From contig CATYJC010000034.1 of the NCBI GenBank assembly GCA_958407555.1, positions 1 to 15,200 on the forward strand: DNA of 15,200 nucleotides. Direction: 5' to 3'. The position numbers and the translations under genes are program-made. Position 1 is the stretch's first letter; each line of letters starts with the position of its first letter. This document shows positions 8,186 to 14,514 of this stretch, piece after piece. The notes beneath the pieces were generated by a model. That model saw nothing but the letters and a program-made list of their open reading frames with translations. It was not told the DNA's origin and made no database searches. The DNA is from an uncultured Collinsella sp. (GTDB taxonomy: Bacteria > Actinomycetota > Coriobacteriia > Coriobacteriales > Coriobacteriaceae).

Positions 8186-8249
8186 TGATCCGTTTTCCTC
8201 CGTCCCCAAGGGATCACGTGATCCGAAGGGGACGGAGGAAAACGGGTCA
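8186..8249. repeat. Palindrome 2 of 3: 22-bp stem with palindromic tip
   Basis: Bases 8186-8207 pair with 8228-8249 over 22 positions with a single G-T wobble. After a 3 x 3 internal loop the tip GGATCACGTGATCC (8211-8224) is itself a perfect 14-base palindrome. Its sequence is unlike palindromes 1 and 3. The near-perfect symmetry suggests a mobile or dispersed palindromic element (REP/MITE-like); dispersal is inferred and not visible in this window. Confidence 0.75.
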
Positions 8250-8255
8250 CAAACA

Positions 8256-8315
8256 GCGGCGGCGCATCTGGCCGAACGAGTCCCCATACCCTCGTTCGGT
8301 CAGACGCGCCGCCGC
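8256..8315. repeat. Palindrome 3 of 3: 25-bp imperfect stem-loop
   Basis: Bases 8256-8280 pair with 8291-8315 over 25 positions, with one G-T wobble and one A-C mismatch, around a ten-base loop. The 3' arm ends 17 bases before the TATAAT of hisS, so it covers the place where a -35 box would lie. Relation to palindrome 1 is described there. Confidence 0.75.
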
Positions 8316-8332
8316 GTTGCTGCTTTGTGCCG

Positions 8333-8338
8333 TATAAT
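8333..8338 (+). promoter_or_regulatory. hisS -10 box
   Basis: A perfect TATAAT lies 42 bases before the hisS start codon, giving a leader of about 36 bases. The site 17 bases upstream (8310-8315, CGCCGC) is no -35 match and lies inside the 3' arm of palindrome 3. The promoter may therefore depend on the -10 box or on an activator. Confidence 0.5.
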
Positions 8339-8380
8339 GTCCACTATCTATGACGCGATACAAAAGAAAGGTGTTTGCCC

Positions 8381-9694
8381 ATGCAGGCACAGAAGGCGGA
8401 GGGAACCCGCGACCTTATCGGCGCCGAGATGCGCGCCTGGCAAAAGATGCAGCAGATTGCGGCCAGCGTATTCGAGCCGTTTGGCTTTAAGCCCATCGAG
8501 ACGCCCGCGATCGAGCAGGTGGACGTGTTTGTCCACGGCATCGGCCAGTCGACCGACGTCGTGCGCAAGGAGATGTTCCGCGTGTTTAGCGGCGCCAACC
8601 TGGAGCGCGTCTTTACCGAAGGCACCGATACCAAGCTCAAGCCTAAGCAGCGTCTGGCCCTTCGTCCCGAGGGCACGGCCGGTGTGGTGCGCGCCGTCGT
8701 GGAGAACAACCTGGTGCCCCAGGGCTCCACGCCGTTTAAGGCTTACTACGCCGAGGCCATGTTCCGCGGCGAGCGTCCCCAGAAGGGCCGCCTGCGCCAG
8801 TTCCATCAGGTGGGCATCGAGTGGCTCGGCGCTCCCGATCCGGCGGCAGACGCCGAGTGCATCATCATGCTCATGGAGTTCTACAAGCGTCTGGGCTTCG
8901 ATCTTTCCAAGCTCCGTCTGCTCATTAACTCGATGGGCGATCCCCAGTGCCGTCCGGCCTATCGCGAGCAGGTTAAGCAGTTCATTCTCGACCACGCCGA
9001 CGAGATGTGCGACGAGTGCCGCGAGCGCGCCGAGCTTAACCCGCTGCGCGCCTTCGACTGCAAGAACGACCATTGCCGCGAGATCATGGCCGAGGCTCCG
9101 CTGATGGGTGACAACCTGTGCGACGAGTGCCGCGAGCACTACGAGCAGGTCAAGCGCTATCTGGATGCCGCCGGTATCGAGTATGTCGAGGATCCCACCT
9201 TGGTGCGCGGCCTGGACTACTACACCCGTACCGTCTTTGAGGTCGAGGCCCCTGGCGCCGGCGTCGGCTCCATCGGCGGCGGCGGCCGCTACGACGGCCT
9301 GGTCGAGCTCGAGGGCGGCAAGCCTACGGCCGGCGTCGGCTTCGCCGTCGGTTTTGAGCGCGCCCTGCTGGCCCTACAGGCCTTTGGCGGCGACCTGGGT
9401 GCCGATGAGGCCCCGTGCGTCTACGTCGCCAACGCCGGCAAGGAGTTGCGCCAGAACGTCTTCGCCATTACGCAGGAGCTTCGCGCTGCAGGTATCGTGA
9501 CCGAGGCCGACTACCAGGGCCGTTCGCTCAAGGCTCAGTTTAAGCAGGCCGACAAGGTGGGCGCCAAGCTCATTTTGGTCTTGGGCGGCGACGAGCTTGC
9601 CGCCGGCAAGGTCAAGGTGCGCGACATGCAGAGCCATGACGAGGTTCTCGTCGATCTGGCCAATGTGGTCGAGGCGGTTCGCGAGCGCCTGTAG
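8381..9694 (+). CDS. hisS: Histidyl-tRNA synthetase
   Basis: HisRS charges tRNA-His with histidine in the cytoplasm. It is a class II synthetase and a homodimer. The 437-residue length is normal. The N-terminal EGTRDLIG begins the catalytic core. Motif 2 follows as LRPEGTAG (Arg95), and AMFRGERPQKGRLRQFHQ forms the motif 2 loop region. The histidine-specific LVRGLDYYTRTVFE carries Arg276, and GGGGRYDGL and GVGFAVGFERAL form the last histidine and motif 3 elements. The anticodon-binding domain occupies about residues 335-437. The insertion domain holds three cysteine pairs (210/213, 227/232, 247/250). ATG 8381 is chosen over the TTG two codons upstream because GAAAGG (8366-8371) is nine bases from it. 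It has its own promoter and no aspS follows, unlike in many bacteria. Confidence 0.97.
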   Translation: MQAQKAEGTRDLIGAEMRAWQKMQQIAASVFEPFGFKPIETPAIEQVDVFVHGIGQSTDVVRKEMFRVFSGANLERVFTEGTDTKLKPKQRLALRPEGTAGVVRAVVENNLVPQGSTPFKAYYAEAMFRGERPQKGRLRQFHQVGIEWLGAPDPAADAECIIMLMEFYKRLGFDLSKLRLLINSMGDPQCRPAYREQVKQFILDHADEMCDECRERAELNPLRAFDCKNDHCREIMAEAPLMGDNLCDECREHYEQVKRYLDAAGIEYVEDPTLVRGLDYYTRTVFEVEAPGAGVGSIGGGGRYDGLVELEGGKPTAGVGFAVGFERALLALQAFGGDLGADEAPCVYVANAGKELRQNVFAITQELRAAGIVTEADYQGRSLKAQFKQADKVGAKLILVLGGDELAAGKVKVRDMQSHDEVLVDLANVVEAVRERL

Positions 9695-9751
9695 CGCATC
9701 TTTTTGAGCTGCGGGCCTGCTAACGTGCCCTGCTCATGGAGAGCGATTGTT

Positions 9752-9790
9752 ACGGGGGTGTTTCGCTTTTATGCGGAATGCCCCCGTTTA
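9752..9790 (+). terminator. Probable terminator of hisS
   Basis: A continuous 15-bp stem (9752-9766 with 9773-9787, three G-T wobbles) has a TTTTAT loop. The T-run after it is short (TTTA including the paired T), so termination may be partial. It stands 57 bases after the hisS stop. Confidence 0.5.
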
Positions 9791-9847
9791 CGTATGCCGC
9801 CCACCGAGAAATACGACCATTTGGGGCAAAAACCCTTGCAATGCAGA

Positions 9848-9891
9848 AAATACTTTTGTGTGGTAAAGCGCAATCAGTGTCGAAAGTATTT
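9848..9891 (+). promoter_or_regulatory. Inverted repeat upstream of ppc, possible operator
   Basis: AAATACTTTT (9848-9857) pairs with GAAAGTATTT (9882-9891) over ten positions, one of them a wobble, with arms separated by 24 bases. The right arm overlaps the -35 region of the ppc promoter. The spacing of half-sites would suit a regulator binding two turns apart, or a hairpin. The function is inference. Confidence 0.35.
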
Positions 9892-9901
9892 CTCAAGCGC
9901 C

Positions 9902-9907
9902 TATAAT
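9902..9907 (+). promoter_or_regulatory. ppc -10 box
   Basis: A perfect TATAAT lies 44 bases before the GTG start of ppc. No good -35 box is seen 16-18 bases upstream (around GTCGAA, 9879-9884), the same situation as at hisS. Confidence 0.5.
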
Positions 9908-9951
9908 GAATACCGCATGTTACGTGCATAGAAGGAGGAATGGGAGGAAAC

Positions 9952-12765
9952 GTGGCTGAGAACCTAAGCAACCAGTCTGTACCCGAAGCCGCGGCGCGCG
10001 TCGCTGCCGTGGTCAACCGCCTCGTTAACCGAATCGGCTCGAATGCCGAGTCCAGGGAGCGTCTCGCCGAGATCGAGATCCCCGAGGAGCTGCGCGACAA
10101 TCTGGCGCTGTTCTTGCGCCTGGAGCGCCGTGTGCTTAGCGAGTATGATCCCGAGATCGCGGACCTGTTCGACAAGATTTTGACAGCCGAGATTGTGGTC
10201 AATGCCGGCAACCCCGGTACCTGCGCTGCCGACGAAGCCGTCGACGAGCAGGGCGTGCCCACCGCCGACGAGCCCACTGCCGTGGCATTTCGTGAGGTCG
10301 TCGATTTGATCGACAGCCTGCCGCTCGATAAGCAGCAGGTCATTGTCCGCGCCTTTACGAGCTTTTTCCATCTGGCAAACCTGTCGGAGGAGAACTACCG
10401 TGTGGCGCAGCTGCGCGAGCGCGAGGCCGGTGCGTCGACCGATACCGAGGTCGATCCTGCCAACGAGCTTACCGTTGCCTATCACCAGCTGGTGAATGAG
10501 CTGGGTGTCGAGGGTGCCAACGAGCTGCTCGACAAGCTCGAGTTCCACCCTGTCTTTACCGCACATCCCACCGAGGCCCGTCGTAAGGCCGTCGAGGGCA
10601 AGATCCGCCGTATCTCCAACCTGCTGGAGGAGCGTCCGCGTCTGGGCGGCTCCGACCTGGTGGAGAACGAGCGCCATATGCTGCAGGAGATCGACGCCCT
10701 GGTGCGTACGAGCCCCATCGCGCTCAAGAAGCCCACGCCGGTCGAGGAAGCCGATACCATCATCGACATCTTCGATAACACGCTGTTCGACGTTATCCCC
10801 GTTATCTATCGTCGTTTTGACGATTGGGTGCTGGGCGACAAGGCCGGTACTGTGCCGCCGCTGTGCCCGGCGTTCTTCCATCCCGGCAGCTGGATCGGTT
10901 CCGACCGCGACGGTAACCCCAACGTCACCGCCAAGGTGAGCCGTGAGGTCGCCGCCAAGTACTTTACGCACATGGTGCTCAAGCTCGAGGACAAGTGCCG
11001 CCACATCGGCCGCAACCTCACGCTCGAGGCCACCTACAGCAAGCCTTCTGCCGAGCTCATTAACCTGTGGAACCATCAGGTCGAGATGAGCCCTCGGTAC
11101 ACGGCCCGCGCCGAGCTGATCTCCGAGCACGAGCCGCATCGCGCCGTCATGCTCGTCATGGCCGACCGTCTGAACGCCACCGTGCGCCGTATCACCGACA
11201 CCATGTACCACAGCGCCGACGAGTTCCTGGATGACCTGCGCGTCGTCCAGCGCTCGCTGGCCGCCTGCGGTGCCGTCCGTGCTGCCTACGGCCCGGTCCA
11301 GACCATCATCTGGCAGGTCGAGTCCTTCGGCTTCCATATGGTCGAGATGGAGTTCCGTCAGCACTCCGTGGTGCATGCCCGCGCCCTCAAGGATATCCAC
11401 GAGAACGGTATCCATGGCGACCTGCAGCCCATGACGCGCGAAGTCATCGATACCTTCCGTGCTATCGGCTCCATCCAAAAGCGCTACGGCAAGAAGATGG
11501 CGCACCGCTACATCATCTCGTTTACCAAGAGCGCCCAGCATGTGGCCGACGTCTTTGAGCTCGCCCACCTGTCCTTTGCACACGAGGAGGATGTCCCCGA
11601 GCTCGATGTGATCCCGCTGTTCGAGCAGCTCGAGGACCTCGAGGGCTGCGTCGACGTGCTCGACCAGATGCTCACGCTGCCCGTGGTGCAGAAGCGCCTT
11701 GCCCAGACCAACCGCCGCATGGAGGTTATGCTGGGCTACTCCGACTCCTCCAAGGATGCCGGTCCTACCACGGCCATGCTCGCGCTGCACTCCGCGCAGG
11801 AGCGCATCGCCAAGTGGGCAGAGAAGAACGATATCGACCTGGTGCTCATGCACGGTCGCGGCGGTGCCGTGGGCCGTGGCGGCGGCCCGGCCAATAAGGC
11901 CGTGCTGGCTCAGCCCAAGGGTTCGGTCAACTGCTTCTTTAAGCTCACCGAGCAGGGCGAGGTCATCTTTGCCCGTTACGGCAACCGCACGCTGGCTCAG
12001 CGCCATGTTGAGTCCGTTGCCGCCGCAACGCTTTTGCAGTCGGCCCCGAGTGTCGAGAAGACCAACACCGAGACTACGCAGAAGTTCTGGGATATGGCCG
12101 AGAAGCTCAACGCCGCAAGCCACGAGCGCTATCTGGACCTGCTGAACACCGAGGACTTTACGCCGTGGTTCTCGACCGTGACGCCGCTGACCGAGGTCGG
12201 TCTGCTGCCGATCGGCTCGCGTCCTGCCAAGCGCGGCCTGGGTGCCAAGTCGCTCGACGACCTGCGTACCATTCCGTGGATCTTCAGCTGGAGCCAGGCG
12301 CGCATCAATCTGGCCGCTTGGTACGGCCTGGGTACCGCCTGCGAGCAGTTTGGCGATCTGGACCAGCTTAAGGCTGCCTACCAGGAGTGGCCGTTCTTCC
12401 GCACCTTTATCGACAACATCGAGATGTCGATCGCCAAGACCGACCAGCGCATCGCCAAGATGTATCTGCACCTGGGCGATCGCCAGGATCTGTCCGAGAA
12501 GGTCTTTACCGAGATGCAGCTCACGCGTAAGTGGGTCCTTGCCATCGTTGGTGACGAGTGGCCGCTGCAGCGCCGCCGCGTGCTCGGCTGCGCCGTTCGC
12601 GTGCGTAACCCCTATGTCGACGCCCTGTCCATCGCCCAGGTTCGCGCCCTTCGCGAGGTGCGTATGAACCAGGACGAGATGGCCGAGGAGAAGAAGGCCG
12701 AGTACATGAGCCTGATTCTTTCGACTGTGACCGGCGTCTCGGCAGGTCTGCAGAACACGGGGTAA
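9952..12765 (+). CDS. ppc: Phosphoenolpyruvate carboxylase
   Basis: PEPC adds bicarbonate to phosphoenolpyruvate to give oxaloacetate and phosphate, replenishing C4 acids in the cytoplasm. In a fermenter it also feeds succinate formation. The 937 residues contain the hallmarks in order: FTAHPTEARRK with catalytic His205; GSDRDGNPNVTA; FRQHS; GYSDSSKDAG with Lys601; HGRGGAVGRGGG with Arg636 and Arg642; KLTEQGEVI; GSRPAKRG; TIPWIFSWSQ; and the terminal QNTG, whose NTG is near-invariant. Spacing from Lys601 to Arg636 equals that between Lys546 and Arg581 in E. coli. The catalytic His lies about 67 residues further from the start than in E. coli, partly from an acidic, Ala/Asp/Glu-rich insert at about 84-113. 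GTG 9952 (MAENLS) is preferred, with GGAGG four bases upstream. The ATG at 9940 touches the AAGGAGG at 9932-9938, too close to use it. Confidence 0.97.
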   Translation: MAENLSNQSVPEAAARVAAVVNRLVNRIGSNAESRERLAEIEIPEELRDNLALFLRLERRVLSEYDPEIADLFDKILTAEIVVNAGNPGTCAADEAVDEQGVPTADEPTAVAFREVVDLIDSLPLDKQQVIVRAFTSFFHLANLSEENYRVAQLREREAGASTDTEVDPANELTVAYHQLVNELGVEGANELLDKLEFHPVFTAHPTEARRKAVEGKIRRISNLLEERPRLGGSDLVENERHMLQEIDALVRTSPIALKKPTPVEEADTIIDIFDNTLFDVIPVIYRRFDDWVLGDKAGTVPPLCPAFFHPGSWIGSDRDGNPNVTAKVSREVAAKYFTHMVLKLEDKCRHIGRNLTLEATYSKPSAELINLWNHQVEMSPRYTARAELISEHEPHRAVMLVMADRLNATVRRITDTMYHSADEFLDDLRVVQRSLAACGAVRAAYGPVQTIIWQVESFGFHMVEMEFRQHSVVHARALKDIHENGIHGDLQPMTREVIDTFRAIGSIQKRYGKKMAHRYIISFTKSAQHVADVFELAHLSFAHEEDVPELDVIPLFEQLEDLEGCVDVLDQMLTLPVVQKRLAQTNRRMEVMLGYSDSSKDAGPTTAMLALHSAQERIAKWAEKNDIDLVLMHGRGGAVGRGGGPANKAVLAQPKGSVNCFFKLTEQGEVIFARYGNRTLAQRHVESVAAATLLQSAPSVEKTNTETTQKFWDMAEKLNAASHERYLDLLNTEDFTPWFSTVTPLTEVGLLPIGSRPAKRGLGAKSLDDLRTIPWIFSWSQARINLAAWYGLGTACEQFGDLDQLKAAYQEWPFFRTFIDNIEMSIAKTDQRIAKMYLHLGDRQDLSEKVFTEMQLTRKWVLAIVGDEWPLQRRRVLGCAVRVRNPYVDALSIAQVRALREVRMNQDEMAEEKKAEYMSLILSTVTGVSAGLQNTG

Positions 12766-12830
12766 TCGATAGCCCTGTAGTCGTTGTCCGGGGCCGCCGT
12801 TTGTTTTCTTTCCGGCGCGTCCTCGGACAT

Positions 12831-12880
12831 GCAAGAAGCCCTCGCTGCGCACTTCGTGCGGCGAGGGCTTCTTGCGTCCT
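12831..12880 (+). terminator. Hairpin after ppc, probable terminator
   Basis: GCAAGAAGCCCTCGC (12831-12845) is perfectly complementary to 12861-12875, and a further 5-bp CGCAC/GTGCG stem with a TTC loop lies inside after a two-base bulge. The T-rich side (GGCTTCTTGC) is part of the stem and no free T-run follows. It is the first strong structure after ppc, 65 bases past its stop. It could act in either direction or be a repeat element. Confidence 0.5.
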
Positions 12881-12930
12881 GCGGAGTGTGCCTAAAAGTA
12901 AACTTATGGCGGGCCCTGCGATGTCCGGTC

Positions 12931-12959
12931 TTCGGCGGATTACTGGCTGGGGGAATAAT
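12931..12959 (+). promoter_or_regulatory. Weak promoter candidate for larA
   Basis: TTCGGC (12931-12936), 17 bases, then AATAAT (12954-12959, five of six -10 positions). If used, the transcript would begin near 12966 and carry the 13031-13068 hairpin in a leader of about 220 bases. Alternatives downstream (for example TTGTGG at 13067) lack a good -10 box. Confidence 0.22.
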
Positions 12960-12960
12960 G

Positions 12961-12978
12961 GCGCGCTTCGCGCGTTTT
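12961..12978 (+). terminator. Small terminator-like hairpin
   Basis: CGCGC (12962-12966) and GCGCG (12970-12974) close a TTC loop, followed by TTTT (12975-12978). The stem is only five pairs, so it may be chance in GC-rich sequence. Confidence 0.25.
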
Positions 12979-13030
12979 GGATGGGGTCTATCTCGGTGGC
13001 GCATTTGGCGCTTCTCGCCTTACGACTGTT

Positions 13031-13068
13031 GCGGCTGCGGTCCCGTTTGGGATCGCGGCCGTTTTGTT
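13031..13068 (+). terminator. Intrinsic terminator / possible attenuator before larA
   Basis: Bases 13032-13044 pair with 13049-13061 over 13 bp (two G-T wobbles) around a GTTT loop, followed directly by TTTTGTT. This is a standard intrinsic terminator on the + strand. No gene ends between the ppc hairpin and this one. It is therefore either a second ppc terminator or a leader attenuator of larA. Confidence 0.7.
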
Positions 13069-13187
13069 GTGGGTCAAATATGAACGTTGTGTTAATGAGT
13101 CGGTGGACGGTGGAGTTTTTCGGTGAGCGGCGTATCCTTCCAACGGTTTATCTAGTGTGTCAGTTGAAAGGAAGAGGGCGCTCGTCG

Positions 13188-14465
13188 TTGTTTGAATGTG
13201 AACTGCCGTTTGACCACAAGACGCTGCATCTGGAGCTCGAGGATAAGAACTTCGCGGGTGTGATGGAAGGTCATCAGAACGAGTTTAAGACTACAAAATC
13301 GCAGGAAGAGCTGGTGGAGGAGTCACTTGCCAACCCTTATGGCTCGCCTTCGCTCGAGGAGCTTTGTGCTGGCAAGAAGGATATCGTCATTATTAGCTCC
13401 GATCATACGCGTCCCGTTCCCTCGCGTGTGACGATGCCTATTCTGCTGCATCACATCCACTCCGCTGCGCCCGAGGCTCGCGTGCGTATTCTGGTTGCTA
13501 CGGGTATGCATCGTCCGTCGACGCACGAGGAGCTTGTCAACAAGTACGGCGAGGAGATCGTTGCCAACGAGGAAATCGTTATGCACGTCGCGACTGACGA
13601 CAGCATGATGAAGAAGATCGGCACCCTGCCCTCTGGCGGCGAGTGCATTATCAACAAGATTGCCGCCGATTGCGATCTGCTGCTTGCCGAGGGCTTCATT
13701 GAGCCGCACTTCTTTGCCGGTTTCTCTGGTAGCCGCAAGTCCGTCCTGCCTGGCATCGCCAGCTACAAGACCATCATGTACAACCACAACGGTCAGTTTG
13801 TGAACGATTCCCATTCGCGTGCCGGCAACCTGTGCCACAACCACGTGAGCGAGGACATGTTTGCCGCTGCCGAGATGGCTCACCTTGCCTTTGTGCTCAA
13901 CGTGGTGCTCAACGGTAAGCACGAGGTCATTGGCTCCTTTGCCGGCGACATCCATAAGGCGCACGAGGCTGGCTGCGAGTTCGTGAAGAGCCTTGCCGGC
14001 GTTGAGCCCGTCGAGTGCGAGATCGCCATCACCACCAACGGTGGCTATCCGCTCGATCAGAACATCTATCAGGCCGTGAAGGGCATGTGCGCTGCCGAGG
14101 CCACACTTCCCGAGGGCGGCGTGATCATCGATGTCGCCGGTTGTGCCGACGGTCACGGCGGCGAGGGCTTCTATCACAACATCGCCGACAACGACCCGGC
14201 GGAGTTTGAGCGCGCCTGCATCGACCGTCCTAAGGACGAGACCCTGCCCGACCAGTGGACGAGCCAGATTTTCGCCCGCATCCTGGCGCATCACCCTGTG
14301 ATCATGGTCACCGACCTGTGCGATCACCAGATGATCAAGGATATGCACATGACGCCGGTCAACACCCTCGAGGAGGCGCTCAAGCTCGCCTTTGAGATGA
14401 AGGGTGCCGATGCCAAGGTGGCCGTCATTCCCGATGGCCTGGGCGTTGTCGTCGCGCAGCACTAG
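13188..14465 (+). CDS. larA: Nickel-dependent lactate racemase LarA
   Basis: LarA interconverts L- and D-lactate in the cytoplasm by hydride transfer to a nickel-pincer nucleotide bound covalently to a lysine. The 425-residue product resembles Lactiplantibacillus plantarum LarA (424 residues) along its whole length as I recall that sequence. Active-site positions fall at the same numbers: Asp72 and Arg75 (SSDHTRPVP), His108 (ATGMHRPST), His174 (EGFIEPHFF), Lys184 (GSRKSVLPG), His200 (YNHNG), Tyr294, Gln295 and Lys298 (DQNIYQAVKG), and Trp357 (PDQWTSQ; 358 in the reference). This agreement supports the TTG at 13188 as start, with GAGGG (13174-13178) nine bases upstream; upstream in-frame ATGs (13080, 13095) lack ribosome binding sites and add unrelated residues. 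A MIP channel follows after 49 bases. The cofactor genes larB, larC and larE are not in the window. A racemase of a related hydroxy acid cannot be excluded, but the lactate residues are all kept. Confidence 0.93.
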   Translation: MFECELPFDHKTLHLELEDKNFAGVMEGHQNEFKTTKSQEELVEESLANPYGSPSLEELCAGKKDIVIISSDHTRPVPSRVTMPILLHHIHSAAPEARVRILVATGMHRPSTHEELVNKYGEEIVANEEIVMHVATDDSMMKKIGTLPSGGECIINKIAADCDLLLAEGFIEPHFFAGFSGSRKSVLPGIASYKTIMYNHNGQFVNDSHSRAGNLCHNHVSEDMFAAAEMAHLAFVLNVVLNGKHEVIGSFAGDIHKAHEAGCEFVKSLAGVEPVECEIAITTNGGYPLDQNIYQAVKGMCAAEATLPEGGVIIDVAGCADGHGGEGFYHNIADNDPAEFERACIDRPKDETLPDQWTSQIFARILAHHPVIMVTDLCDHQMIKDMHMTPVNTLEEALKLAFEMKGADAKVAVIPDGLGVVVAQH

Positions 14466-14514
14466 TGCGCGGCCTAAACGAATCGTTTGTAACCGACAAG
14501 AAAGATAAGGTTTT

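Larger units (their letters stand above)
8077..8380. other. Gene-free stretch with three large palindromes and the hisS promoter
   Basis: No plausible protein is encoded on either strand; the open frames here lack family features and run out of frame into hisS. Most of the length (8114-8315) is taken up by three consecutive stem-loops, listed separately, followed by a TATAAT box. The first 37 bases hold only T-rich sequence without a stem. Confidence 0.6.
12766..13187. other. Gene-free ppc-larA interval / possible larA leader
   Basis: These 422 bases show no family-like protein on either strand. A frame continuous with larA is open from about 12801, but its translation is Arg/Leu/Ser-rich and matches nothing expected. 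The interval holds a long hairpin (12831-12875), a weak promoter candidate (12931-12959), a small GC hairpin with four T residues (12961-12978) and a clear terminator-like stem (13031-13068), followed by about 120 bases of leader to the larA ribosome binding site. Confidence 0.55.

Noticed and set aside
8112..9104. 330-codon + strand frame overlapping the palindromes and hisS
   Set aside because: It is rich in Arg/Ser/Pro/Ala, has no domain and overlaps hisS in another frame.
9964..12852. 962-codon open frame on the - strand opposite ppc
   Set aside because: It mirrors a highly conserved PEPC gene. Long antisense frames are expected in GC-rich genes whose third codon positions are mostly G or C, and the translation (His/Leu/Gly/Asp-rich) shows no domain.
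12801..13187. N-terminal extension of LarA by 129 residues
   Set aside because: The frame is open by chance. The extra residues match nothing in the family, cover a terminator hairpin, and the TTG at 13188 gives the exact family length and residue numbering with a good ribosome binding site.
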